Source: Progne subis subis | Taxonomy: Eukaryota; Chordata; Aves; Passeriformes; Hirundinidae | Direction of reading: 5' to 3' | Assembly (NCBI GenBank): GCA_022316685.1 | Contig: JAKJHU010000005.1 | Coordinates: 10,704,707-10,768,706 of the forward strand | DNA: 64,000 nucleotides | Shown here: in pieces, positions 36,496 to 49,400 of the stretch | Layout: every line of letters starts with the position of its first letter | How positions within the stretch are numbered: the stretch's first letter is position 1 | Made by a program: the position numbers and the translations under genes | The notes under the pieces: model-generated | What the model was told of the DNA's origin: nothing | Database searches by the model: none | Seen by the model: the letters and a program-made list of their open reading frames with translations, nothing else

Positions 36496-39339
36496 TCTTT
36501 GATATGTCACAAAGTATATTAAACGTTAATGATCTGCCAGGTGAATACTCCGGGCCATGTTCATTTTTGTTAAAGACTTGCATTATTTTTTTAGTGATTG
36601 TCTTGTGTGGGAGAATGTTACATTGCCCTTCACTTGGTAAGAGGCACAGTGCTGGGGGGCAGCTGGTCAGGCACGTTTTGCCAAACTGAGCAGTTTGTCA
36701 GTTGTGCTTCTGGGTTTTGCAGCAGTGTCTTCTAAAGCATGTACAGACTTTAGTTTGAGGGCCAGCAGGTCTGTGGCGTAGCATTCACCTCTGCTTCCCA
36801 TCAGGAATTGGACGCTTTTATGCTTCCTGGTGTCACATTGAGAGTAGTGTCTTTCTGTGGATTCTCAGGTCTCAAGCTACTCTTTTCATCCCATCCAGTG
36901 GCTCAGCTGCAGGTGTGGCAGGCAGGCTGTGTGTGAGTTGTCTGAGGAGATGATGTTTCGTCTGCATTGTGTCATCCAAGAGGAAAACAGTGAGAAGGGG
37001 GAAGAGAGGGCTAAAAGGGGTTGGTCAGTCCTCCTGCCCTTGTTGTCCAGCAATCTGGTGTAACTGTGTCGGTGTTTCTAGCAGCAGCAGCCACCAAGTA
37101 TTCAATTGTGATTACAGTGCTGTGAACTGGCTTTTGCTGTGATTTGTGCTTCCTGGTGCCAGCCAGAGCAGCTAGCTGGAAATGAGACATTTTCCATCCA
37201 GTGAAAATGGCAATTCTGGATGAAGAGCAAAAATGTTGTTTTGTCAGAGTGAAAACTCTAACCAATGTTTAGGTTCTCTTTCTTTTTGTTTGTTTCAGTG
37301 GTAACGCCCCTAAAAACGCTAAATCAGGCGGTTACTCTACCAAGGAGAACCACTTAACCCACCCCAAACACAAATGCAGCAGAGCAACCAGCGTGCCCAG
37401 CTGCAACTTGAAGCTGCAATACTGCAGGCCCTGGGCAAGCTTGTGGTGTCTTGCCAAAGCCTCTCACATTAAAGCAGCAGACACTTGTAGACTTGTGTCC
37501 AGTAAATCATTCATAGCCACAGCTGCCATCAACAGTTTTTGCCAAGTACTGCATTCATGACTGGAAAAATGTCATGGGATAACCACTCCCTACCACCCAT
37601 TATATGTCCCTGAAGACTGACAGCTGTCCCTGAGGACACTGATTGCCATTGATTAAGTCCCAGTGAGGATGGGCAGTAGAGCTGAGAACAGAGCTGTGCT
37701 GTGGGTTCCCTGGTTGTGGACATCAGGTAATAAGGGTTCAGGTTACTTGGCCTCTCTTCACATGGTGGGGCCTGCCTTAATCCCAACTGAGAAGGAAAGA
37801 ATCACTGCCTCCTGCAGTCCGAGTTTTCCATAGTGATTTCCCAAACATGGAGCAAATCTGGCTCTGCTTTGCTTCCTCTGACCGTTGAAACTAGAACCAG
37901 GTCACAAGCTCCTGCTTTTGAGAAAACACTTGGCTGGACACGTTGGGCACCGGTGTGGAAGGTAATTTATTGAGACGGGAGATTCCTCATTCTGTGCTGT
38001 AACCTTTTCAGCTGGACTGTCTGTCCCCTTCCCTTGATTTGCTGCAACTGAGCAATATCTGCTGTCACTGATAGCATAAACCAGCGAACTGCCAGGATTC
38101 ATCCTTCAGTGGGCATCTTGCCACAGACACAGACATAAGATAGCATGCTAAAGGCCACATCCATCTCTTATTCAAGGAGAGTAATAAAGCAGATTTTATT
38201 TGACTTGTATAAATCCAGTTTAATTGGCTTTCCTGCTAACACTTTCATTAACATGTAAATTAGCTGTCCTAGAGCTGTTAATTATCTTTGCAGAAAATGT
38301 TGGATGTGGTCATATACCGTACTCTTTCTTTTTTACTGCTAATGTTTTATACTGAGATGAGCCCATAAATATTCACTGTATTTTTTTTTTAAGAGGAGGA
38401 CTAAGAGGCAAAGGCTTTGTGTCATCTTGTAGGGAAATGAGTATCTTATATTACTCACCAGCCTGCAACCACGTTAAACTGACACTCACGTGAGAAGCTT
38501 AGCACTGGGCTTTATGGGCCTGGCCTTTGAAGGTTCTGGGGATTTTTTTTAAGTATCTGGCAAACGAGAGAGCAGAGGAAGATGACAGGTGCTCAAAGGC
38601 AGCATCCTCTCTTACAGGATGTCTTGTGTTCAAAATTTGGCAGTGGCAGAGAAACAGGTAAGCATTGTGAGGAAGAAAATGGCTGAATTTCCAGTGTTGG
38701 GGAAGCTCAGAACAAGCAAATTAATTTTCCTATAGAAAAAGGGAAAAAAGCCTTGTTAACTTTTTAAATACATCTTAAAAATTCTTTTGAAAATTAGTTG
38801 TTTTTTCAGCTTCACCACCTGCTTCTCCTTCCTTTAATAATGAAAGATCTTGATGCTTCTCTTAACAAGCTACCCTGACAAGTTGCAATCTGGTTATTAA
38901 CTGCCTGCTTTGCACAAATGGCAAATCATGCGCACTTCTACCCCACAGGCAAGGCAAAAAGGAGCAGCTCGTTCCGCACTTGCTTATGAAGACACAGAGT
39001 GGGAACAGGGACACAACTACTGAATTGCTAAACTGCCTTTAGCATAAGACAATGCCTAAGCCAATACCTGTGGCAGCCGCTGGTCTCAGCCATTCCCTGT
39101 ATTTCCTCAGGATCTGCATAGACAATGCACAAGCAGCCTGTAGCATTTCTTTGCAGTGAAACGGCACGTGCAAAACGACAGTCAAAGTATGCTGTTGGCC
39201 ATGGGATTGGGAACAAAAACCAGCGTGAGTTTTGGAAACTTGCAGCAGAGCAATACCAGTGTTACTGCCATTGTTATACTGGTGTACATTCCCCCTTTGG
39301 ATGTTCATTCCAGAATAACTGTGGCAGCCTAACTCTTCA
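36496..39339. other. Intergenic gap between convergent SERAC1 and SYNJ2
   Basis: About 2.8 kb between the two predicted polyadenylation sites. No coding exon, RNA gene or clear mobile element was recognised here. Confidence 0.6.
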
Positions 39340-39728
39340 AAGTAAGGATGCTTTATTTCAAACAACAGAAAGTGATTAAAATATACATTTCACAGGAAAA
39401 TGTTTTTCTTAATGTCTTCTTTTTCCATACATCATTACATGTTCTTACATAGGATTTGTACCCAAAATGAAAGAAAACATCTTAAGATGGATTAATAAAA
39501 AGAAATAACTTAGAATAAGGAAGTTTTCAAATGAACTGTAGGTAATGTTAGGTTGTATGTACTCTATATACTTCCCTCCAGGGGCCGTATCTTTAAATGT
39601 GAAAATGAAATGTAGCATGGACAGATGATCTATTGCATTAAATAAAAAAAGATACCTTTTTTTTTTCCTTTTTTTTTTTTTTTGCATCATAATTATGATT
39701 TCTTTTGGAACACTAAGGGGGCAAAAAT
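39340..39728 (-). other. SYNJ2: SYNJ2 3' UTR
   Basis: First AATAAA on the minus strand lies at 39357-39352, about 370 nt past the stop. The end coordinate is an estimate. Confidence 0.5.
39352..39357 (-). terminator. SYNJ2: Candidate SYNJ2 polyadenylation signal (AATAAA)
   Basis: Canonical hexamer on the minus strand, the first after the SYNJ2 stop codon. Confidence 0.5.
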
Positions 39729-40493
39729 TTACAACTCTAAATCAGTATTTGTTTTCATTAAGGTATTTTTGTTTTGTTCTAAGCCGAGCAGTTTGCTGAA
39801 CCCTTCTGCCATTGCACTGCTGTCTTCATCATCACTGAATGTAACCCAGTGACTGAAATCTTTCAGACTGGGGCGGTTTAAATTTTCTGAAGTAGCTGGT
39901 GGTGCCTGTACGGAAAGAGGGAAGGAAGAATGCATGTCCAGGTCCAGAAGATTGGTGTTTTCTGGACGGGAGCTGGTATCCAGCTGTCGTGGATGCTGGC
40001 CTCCTGGTGCAGAAGAGCCCTGGAGCTTTGCCATCAGTTCTGCAGCACTTGGTGCCAAGAGCTGAGCTGTGCTGTTTTCTGGGCCAGCAGAGGCTGTGGG
40101 ACCCCAGTGAGCAAGACCATGAGTCTGGGGGCAGGAGCCAGGGTTGTTGTTGTTGGAGTTGAACAGTGACCCACTAAAAAGGGAGCTGTCACTGCTCTGG
40201 AGGACTTGGAGATGAAAAGCTGCAGGAGCTGACTTCTTTCTTCGTGGTGGCACCTTTGGGGCAAAGGTAGCATTCTGGGGAGGCAGTACAATGGCCTCAG
40301 CTGTGCTTGCTGACAGGGGCTGCCTTTCACTGCTCCCCATGCTCTCCTGAGGCTTCCCAGCTTGTGTTCTGGGTTTAGGAACTGGAGTGATCTTGGTTGG
40401 TCTAAGAATAGGTCCAGCTTCCAGATGGGGCTCTAACAAGCCAAAAGGAGACTGTGCTGTGTGTTGGTCAAATTGCTCTTCTGGAGACATGGC
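39729..40493 (-). CDS. SYNJ2: SYNJ2 last coding exon
   Basis: Acceptor cttcttccctttcctcctcag at 40494 and above, then [18 protein letters not shown], ...[14 protein letters not shown], ...[37 protein letters not shown], and stop TAA 39731-39729. 254 codons plus stop. It carries a clathrin-box-like LLDLD. The end diverges from the human tail after HWVT. Confidence 0.93.
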   Translation of the reverse strand, partial: AMSPEEQFDQHTAQSPFGLLEPHLEAGPILRPTKITPVPKPRTQAGKPQESMGSSERQPLSASTAEAIVLPPQNATFAPKVPPRRKKSAPAAFHLQVLQSSDSSLFSGSLFNSNNNNPGSCPQTHGLAHWGPTASAGPENSTAQLLAPSAAELMAKLQGSSAPGGQHPRQLDTSSRPENTNLLDLDMHSSFPLSVQAPPATSENLNRPSLKDFSHWVTFSDDEDSSAMAEGFSKLLGLEQNKNTLMKTNTDLEL

Positions 40494-43400
40494 CTGAGGA
40501 GGAAAGGGAAGAAGAAATGTGAGAACAAAAAGGGACGTTAAACTCTGAGTCACTACTGGTGCAAGTCTAATTGACAGTGTTACTAAGAAAAGCTGACAGT
40601 CCTGGAAGAAAAACAAAGCAGTACAAAGAGGAGGCTTGATAGAACCATTCTCCACCGCACTGTGCCTTGACTCACCTTCAGAGAGCTAGTGAAGGACCAG
40701 GACCCTACAGCCTGTTCACTCACAGCTCTTTATGACCACCTCCCCTTTCAGGTTAGAATTTTGCTCTGGACCAAATTAACATAGCTCTGATGAGTTATTT
40801 GTTACATCTCTCTGCTGGCTAATACAAGCAAGATTGCATAGTGGGGCCTATGCCTTTAGGTGCAGCTTATTTGGATAGATAAGGTTGAAGGAGAATTAGC
40901 TTAAGCTAACCCAATAAATGCATTAAGGCCTCTGTCCTGTCTCACTGATGCTGACAGCTGAAGATAAAAAGCTCTCAAAAGTCCAGTCTAGCATACATCT
41001 ACCATTTAAAGGTACATAAATAACAAGCCCAGCCCAGTCTAGGAAGGTAAGGACTGCTTCAGATTTCTCACACCATGTGTGATTGAATGAAAGCATTTAA
41101 ATTCTTTATTACTCTTGTGCAGTATTAAAAGATAATGTACAGGCTTTTTCATGCAGGCAAAATATTTAGTCAGTATCTCAAGCTGGACATATCCCTTGCC
41201 CCTTCTTCCTGTGTGCTGTTAAGTTGCCTACATTTGACTGTGGAAGAGGGGGATTGGGTAGAGGTTTTCAAGTACACAACTCCCATCCAACCTCCCTCAG
41301 ATGGAGGAAAGAGTGGAATTCTAGGGCAGAGTCAAACTGAAATAGATCTATTCCTGCAGAAGCTCTCACATAACTAACACCAAAATAGCAAACCCCCTCA
41401 GCACCTTTCAAGAGTGACCTGGGAATGGAGACAACTTAATCCAACCCAGACAGCACAGTCTATGGCAAGGAGTGGTCAGTTTGTTTTATTTGGTGAATCT
41501 GCTAAGTAAAGATAGCACAAAGTCCATTTTAGAGAATGGATGAATAACTTAACAAAGGAAGGTAAGGCAAAAGCCCTAACACTTTAGAAGAGAGCTTCCT
41601 TAGCAGAGATTCTGTCAAAGGAACAATATAAAAAGTTATATTTTTCTTTCTCTTGTATGCAAATTGCTTTACAAATTAGATAATCATTTTAGCAGTGCTA
41701 GAGGTGAACTACTGTCTCCATTGTAGGGACCTGACATATTAAAACCTGAACACCTACAGCTTTGCATTTTTGAGAATATGAACTCTTGAGTAGACTCCAG
41801 AATTCAAACTGAAAGGCTGAATCCAATTACAAGGTGTGCAAGAAAAGCAAGAAAGGACACAGGACTGCTGAAGAAGCTGCCTCAAATCTTTACAGAGCAG
41901 ACCACTCATGGTAAAAAGTAGAGACTGTGATAAAGAACAAATTAAATCTTGACAAGGTTTAGACAAACCAGAAGAAAAACAAGAGAATGGACTGACAAAC
42001 AGGAAAGCTGAATATGGCTCTTTTTCCGATCTTTCTTGTATTTTTATGCCTTGGTGACTGTAATACACAAAATTATTCCAGCGCCTGCTGACTTGACAAG
42101 ACTTCCTGCAAAAAACAACCAGCCCACCCCTCCATCAATTACACTGTGTAATGGAAGCTGGATGCATTTTGCTGCAACTCTCTTACATTTTCCACCTTGA
42201 CTCCAGTCCTTTGCAGGGGCACTGGCTTCTTTGGAGTTGGAACTTTGGGTGGTGGACGATGAGGCACAGGCACCGCTCCTGCCTGCAACCCTTGAAATGA
42301 TGCTGACTTTGGGATGCTGGGAAGAGCCTCGGGTTTGGAGGAAGTTTGGTTTCTGGCTGGAACAGGCTTTACTGCATCTTCCTGTACCCCTGAAAAGCAA
42401 AACCAAATATGGCATCTCAGCCTGATCAGAATATAGATTCAAGATAATTTCTTTCACAACCACATTTCCCAAAATGTTCATGCCTATAGGGCCAACTCAG
42501 GCCAAGAAAGTAGGTTCTGGAACTAAGCACAGACCTTTGCAAACCTGTAACATCTGTAAGCAGCTGTTAGGGAAAAACTTCCCTGTCTGAAATAATTTTA
42601 TCCCAAACCAACAGTGCTGTGCCACCATTTGGGAAGAAAACACTGGCTGGGGGTTCAGGAGTACTGGGCTCAAGCTCTAAGCATCCTTTTGCCATTATCT
42701 GGAAAACCAGGTAACGATACCAAGTGCATCTTGTAGAGTACTTTGGAAAGAACTGTAAATGCCAGCTGGTGGTACCAGGGGCTGGAAGTGATGCTGACCA
42801 GACTAGTTTTCTTACCCACAACAAGTGAATGTGAATTTCCAAATCAATGGAGGGGTAAATCTAATTTCAAAATGAAATGAACAGCACTGAGGAACAAACA
42901 GCAAGATGCCTTTATGATATTTCTAAAGAAATAGGATTATTCCAGACTGTATTCATTCTATGTATAAATGAAAATGGATGGTTTTCTCCTAAACTGAGAG
43001 CCTTGCAAACTCAGGTAGCCATTTTCATTCATACAAATCAGCAGAAAGACTGTATGCAACCCTGGGGGTACATTCACAGCACCTAAGCTAGTTTTGTGCT
43101 CTAATTTGCCCTTGCAAGAAGCTCTCTTCTCCAGGGACTACACAGCCTAAACACAGCCTTTTAGCTTAGCTATTCAAGCTGAAGTAGTGCAAGCTTTTAT
43201 CTAGGCTACAGCTATCCTTGCTGTCCAAATGTGAACACAATCCAGGTTATTTCTCCTAGAGCTGCATTTGCTCTGTAGTTCTGCTTGGAATAGTGAGCAT
43301 TCAGTAAATAGAGCAGCAAATATCCTTTATGCAACTCTGAGCTAACAGAGGCACCATCAGTTTAGTAAAATCTCATCTTTGTATTTTAATTTTTCTGATG

Positions 43401-46400
43401 AAATCTGGGCTTAAAGAACCCAAGGTTCTCCTAGTAGCAGGTTCTACAACAAAATATAAAATTTCATTTGTCTTGGTTAGATGAAGGTTATTATCAAAAC
43501 TGACAGAGAATACCACATACAATTTTGCAAGAATGTGTTCAGGTGAAATTCTGAATAGGAATATGTGCATTTGGCTAAGGTGAGATGAATACACCTACAT
43601 TTTTTTTGTTTCAAGATTTTCAAAAGTCAGTTAGAAAGCTGTGCTCACCTCCCTTGGCCTCCATAAGACATCGAATAGCTTCTTCCGCTTCCTCAGCTGT
43701 GGTGGTTTTGATCTGCTTGACGTTGTAAGGTTTGCTTATTCCAGTCCGGACTTTGGGCTTTAAAAAAACATAGGAGAACTGTTTTTTCTTGTACACCTCT
43801 AATTTTACAGCTAAGCTCATACACCCGTAAAATTCTGTTCTTGCAAGTGGCTATTCAGTGATCTATAAATACTAAAGAAATGGGAATCTTTTAGCAAATT
43901 GTACATGTTTGCTGCCAGCTCACAGAAGGCCAGTGCCTGAGGGCCACAGCTAGTCCCTTAGCCATCCCTTGTTAGGGACCCCCATTAGGGTCCTCATCCA
44001 GCAAGACAGGCATTCTGGTCTTGGTCTCCTCAGGGGACTAACAGCCTTGCCAGCAGTGGTCAAGACTTTTCCTGCATTCTGGGCATTGGCATGGCCCACC
44101 AAAACAGAGGTGAGAAAAGAATTAAACCATATGGTTTATGATGATGGTGTTAAAAATTCGAGTTAGCATCTGTCAGAAAGCAGCATCAGTGCTCTGGTCT
44201 TATTCCACTCGTTCTCTCTCTCCCTCTTTGGCCTTCCTAACTCTTTTAATTTATTAACATTTTTCTGCTGCTTAACAGGACCTACAGTTTAGTATTACAG
44301 TGCAAGAAGTTATCTTGGCATTTTTGGCTCAGACATGTGATGGACTTCCTTCCTTGTATGACAGGTGCATCCTGTAGGTGATTCTCTGGGTGGGTGGGAG
44401 GGATGAGGACAATGCCAAGGGACCATGCTGAGCAGCAGGACTCACTGGCTGCTGAGGGGCTCCGGGAAGCAGCTTTGCCGTTGCCAGGATGGAGGAGGTG
44501 GGATGGCTTCCTGGAGAGAGGGAACCGTCTGAGGGGGACTTTTTGCCTGATGTTCCAGCTGGAAGAGGAATAAAAAAAGGCTTTTTACATGCAGGAGCTG
44601 GTACAAAATTTTATCTGCAATGGAGTAAAACCAACCATCACCCCCTCAAAATCTTTAACGGTTTCAGGAAGCAGTTTTGTAGTTAGTCCTTCTTTCATTT
44701 AATTAATTAGATATAACTTCAGCTGAGCACCAACAATGCATACTAGGTACAGAAATACAGATACCAGTGTTAGCACTTCTGTGCAACAGACTCAAAAATG
44801 AATGGGAATAATCCTAAAGGACTCATCTTCTATCAGGTGAGCATCACAGAAGTTCTAATTTAAGTCTGGAAAATGTATATAAAAGAGAGACTTTTGGGCT
44901 GCAAGAAAAACATGATGTATAGCTTGTCTAATACAGGAGGCAAAGATGGGAATGCTCATCTAGCAATCAGCTTTTATCCAGAAGTAGCCATAAAAACAGG
45001 AGCAGCACAGCTCTGGATGGCATCTCAGGGGGGCAGAGCTTAGGTAAAGAGCATCACTTCCCTTTGTGCCTCGCTGAAAATCATAACCCACTTTGCATTT
45101 CTTTCATAAACACAAGAATTGCTTGCGAAGAAGGAAAGGACAAAAACTGTCCAGAATAAGTATTTTGTCAAAGGTTTTTTAAATTCCAATTACAATTAAT
45201 TCAGAATCCAAATAACTGCAAGAAAGCACTTAGTAACTTCAGAAGTCAGCAGGCATAAACATCAGTATCTTTATTACCACAAGTGGCTGCTCAACTCGCT
45301 AACCTTAGTGGTGAGCTAGTATGAGACATATGGGCTATTCTATCCTTACTAAAGACTTTTTTTTGGGGGAGCATCTGTCATCCTGAAAACAAACTTCTCC
45401 CATTACTAATGCCGGTAATACTCAGGCTGAAACAGGCTGGGAAGCAAGCACAAATCCCTCGACAATCTGACATTTCAGAACAAGGTGTTACTTTCTTTGT
45501 CACCCAGACATGCCAGGCAAAACTTGTTCAGCTGGGGCCAACCCCATTAAAGAAAGTTCAACTCACCTGGAGGGGGAGGCCTCTGCGGTGGCTGAAGTGG
45601 CCGAGGCCTGGTAGGAATGGACAGAGACCTGCTTGGAGTCCGGCGGCTGTGTTCCCCACTTGCCTCCAGCTCCCGCTTCAATTCAGCCAGGTCTGCATCA
45701 TCTAGGGACATTTTAAAAGTGTCTGTATTAGATACACTCTGGGTGAGGTGCACCAGACCTGAGAGGTCAGGAGAGAGGTGACTACGAGTGCCAAGGCTCA
45801 GCCAGGTCTCTCAGCAGCACGACAGCTCCATCCACATTTTTTGCTCTCCCCCAATGTCTGCCTGCTCCTGCTCCCACCGCAGGAAACACCTACCCTTTTG
45901 TCAATTACTTCTTTCTCTCTCTCTCCCCTTTTCTACCATTCATTAGCTGTTTGCACCAACATAAAGAATGCCGGCATCTGATTCCAAGGTTACTGGGCAT
46001 CTTGATAGATTCTGAGATTTTCACAGCCAGACTTAAGTGGCAACCTGCTCCCATTCAAACTCTCATGGCTAGTCATGGTGAATTCCTTGCTTTCCATCCC
46101 AAGCACAGGGATTCCGTTGGAGGATTAGACACCTTTTCTTGCGCAGGAGAACTGTCTTTATACAAGAGAAAAACCTCTTGTTTTCCAGCAACATCTCCTA
46201 ACAGGTACAGCTGCCTCAATCTGCTAGCTCTTGGCTGCACCTTACATTACTAATTACTCAGTCTTTCATCCCATCTAAGCCTTTCTGACAGCTGGAGAGG
46301 GGAGAAGTACGGATTGCTTTATTCTCCCCCATCTGCTACAGTGAGGACTGTCATTTCAGCCCTCTCACCCTGCCATGGCTGCCCAGCCATGCAGCTCTTG

Positions 46401-49400
46401 TTCTTTAGAGCTCCAAGATTCACTGGGTTTAGTTTTGTCCCTGTGTTTTGGAGACATGGGGAGGGAATTATGCAGCAGCCGTCTCTTGCACTTCAGGCAT
46501 CTGTAAGCATGTTCTTGTTTTTCGGAAAGCTGTGCTCTGCAGGGAATCACGAGCTGCCTCAGCTTCCTGCTCCCACTCAGCAGCAGATGGCAGCCACAGA
46601 GACAAGAGTCTGTGGTCTGCCCAGCCCGCCCTCCCCGTGCTCTCTGCATTTTCAGTACTTCTAAGCTGCAGATATGGGCTCATCGGTAGGACCCAAGGAG
46701 TCACACAGGCACCTGGAGGTATGGTTGGAAGTTCTGGCAGTAAAACTGAGCACAACAAAAGACAGCCATTACCACCCAATTCTGTCCCTGAAAGGCTGCT
46801 GGCAGGGACTCCAGCTTCATGAAGCTGTGCCCTTCCTTGACCTCAGAAACACACACATACACACTTGTGCCTGTCACTGTTTTCCATCTGTGTCTACCAC
46901 AAGCTAACACGGTCATCATACCTTCAATGAGGAGTTACTCAGGCAGAATTGGAAGCTTATGGAGGAATCTGAAATTGCAGACACTTTAAGATTAATTGAA
47001 TATATCGCATTTTGAGTTACGTGAGATCATGACCCCACCTTGACCTTCTTCAAACTATACTCCGTAACCTCTATTTACTTTGTGATATTTTTTGTGGAGA
47101 AGAGTTAGTGTGGGTGACAAGACTCACTGCAATTCTCTGTGGCTTAATGAATCATCACACAGTAGGCCAGAGGTGCTTGGAGGGCAAGGCACCCTATAAT
47201 ACAAAGTGATTGACTTCACAGTATTTAATAATGACTGATTACTACTTGACTCAGGGATAGGCTTTAGGGTCTGGCCACGCTGAACCCAGCCTATGACTCA
47301 AGGTGGGCAAGAAAGCCATAAATCACTCTGTTTGGAAAATCTGTCCGTGTAAGTGTATGAATTTCATTCAATCTTTTTGAACTCTACTTCTGACTCAACC
47401 TTTGAAGGTATTAAAAGTTTTCACTTTTATATCAGAAGACAAAGCACTTCTGAGAGAGTGCAGAATGACAGCTACTGAATCACTTGCTGTCACAATAAAG
47501 TGTTTAATACATATCCCAGCCTGTCAACACTTGGCCACTGAAGCACATCCTGATCACATCCCATTGTAAGATCAGGCTGGCTTGGCTAGTTCTTGCCGCA
47601 GTTTCTATCAGTTTTCCTTCCACAGCTTTATCTTCTTTTTAACAGGTCACTTCACAATAATTTGCAAACAAGCCAGGTAACTGAGGAAAAAGGTAACATG
47701 AAGAACCTAAAGAATGATTTTTATATATATATATATATATACATTCTATGAACCTTGACTCCTTCAGAAATAAATCAAATGGGAACAAAGGAGAAACTTC
47801 AGGCCCCTGAAGTAATTTGAACACAACAAAGTCCCAGCTTAAAGTTGACTGCTCTGCCACTGCTACTGCTCAAAGGACAGAGTTGAGCCCATCAGGAATC
47901 AACAGGATTCTTTTGGTTTGATTTTGCTCTGGCCTTCACCAATAAGAAAATAGCATGCAATTTTTTTGTTGTATGTTCAGGTGCCAAACAGTATCAAATG
48001 GATAAAAATATTTCATTTCCTCTGGCTAGAAAGGGAAAACCAGCATTTTTCAGCTTTTCTGCCTTGCCCTGGCCTAGAGAGAAGGAGAATCTAAGTTTCA
48101 TCATTTGTATTGCTGTTATGCCCGAGGACCTCAGTCACGAGCTCAAGGGGAGTTGAGCTTGAATAGGTATTACAGGAGAACCTAGAATGAAACTATAAAC
48201 GAACAGGGAAATACAAACAACAGGAGAGTAAACAACAATCCTTCAGGTCTTGCCTTAAGGAAGGTGGAAACTTTACCTTTATACAGGCGGGGGTTTTGTC
48301 CAGATTTGTTTGAAAGAGCTACGGATGCGCAGTGTCCAGGGCGCTCCGATGCATCTTCTGCTGTGTCTGCTAGGTGTTGACACAGAGCATCCTCTAAATA
48401 ATCATCTTCATCCTCTATATCACCTGGAATGAAATGTTAGATAACAAAGAATTACTGACCGAATTCATTCTCTGTCTCTCTACACTACCAATTAATTAAT
48501 CTATACTATCAGTTAATTTAATATATAGGCTGGGCAAGATTCTTGTGTAACCCATCCCATGTGTTTCATTACAGTGTGTCTCTACAGACAGCTGTACCAT
48601 ACACTGATTTTGCTAATATGTAACACTAAATTGACAGGATGATCTAAGTAACAGTTCTATGCCCAGGCACAGAGTCAGGTCATGGCTTTAATTATAGTTG
48701 TCTTTTTAAGAACTGTGGCTTCATTACAAATTAAGGTGCCACTGACACTCATACTGTACCTTCTCTGTGCAACCAAAGTCAGCAAAGCAATTTCTCACTA
48801 CTTAGCTTAGAAACAAATTGCTTACCTTCTGACTCATAGTCTAAACTTGAGAAGTCAAAATTTTCTTCCAGAAGATGGGAGTTTGCCGTGGGGGACATGG
48901 GGACAACACTGTCTCGCTTTCGAGCAATTTCTTCCTGGAGGCCCTTTAGCCAGTCCTTAGTCTTGGGCTGGATCTTCACTGTTCTGCCTCTAATCTAAGC
49001 ACAGAAAGAGTCATTTCCCTTTGCCAAGCACTTTCACAAAATGAGAATGCTTGAACAGAATAAGCAAGTGCTGCCAGCCTGTTCAGAATCACTGAGATCA
49101 CAGGTTCTGAGTTGGAAGGGACCCAGAAGGATCATCAAATCCAACTACTAAGGCAATGTCCCATGCAGGCATTGAACCCAGGACCCTGATGTTATTAACA
49201 TCATGCTCTGACCAAGTTGTACAAGTGCTTCAGAAACTGATGCAACTAAAGCTTCACTTCAGAAGCTAAATGGAAAGGAAACACTACCCCCATAACCAAG
49301 TTTTCAGACTGTAACAATATTCTTGAAAGAAAATGAGCTTCACAGCTCAAAGGCACTGCTGCTGCATTGGGGAAATACTGGAGAAAGAGGTGAAACATCA

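Noticed and set aside
46448..46822. Overlapping frames on both strands in a GC-richer patch of a SYNJ2 intron
   Set aside because: Flanking SYNJ2 exons (48277 and 45701) join in phase without it, and no synaptojanin sequence is missing there.
49160..49218. A functional tRNA-Ile gene
   Set aside because: The acceptor stem is not kept, the body continues into SINE sequence, and the boxes are mutated; it is a SINE head.
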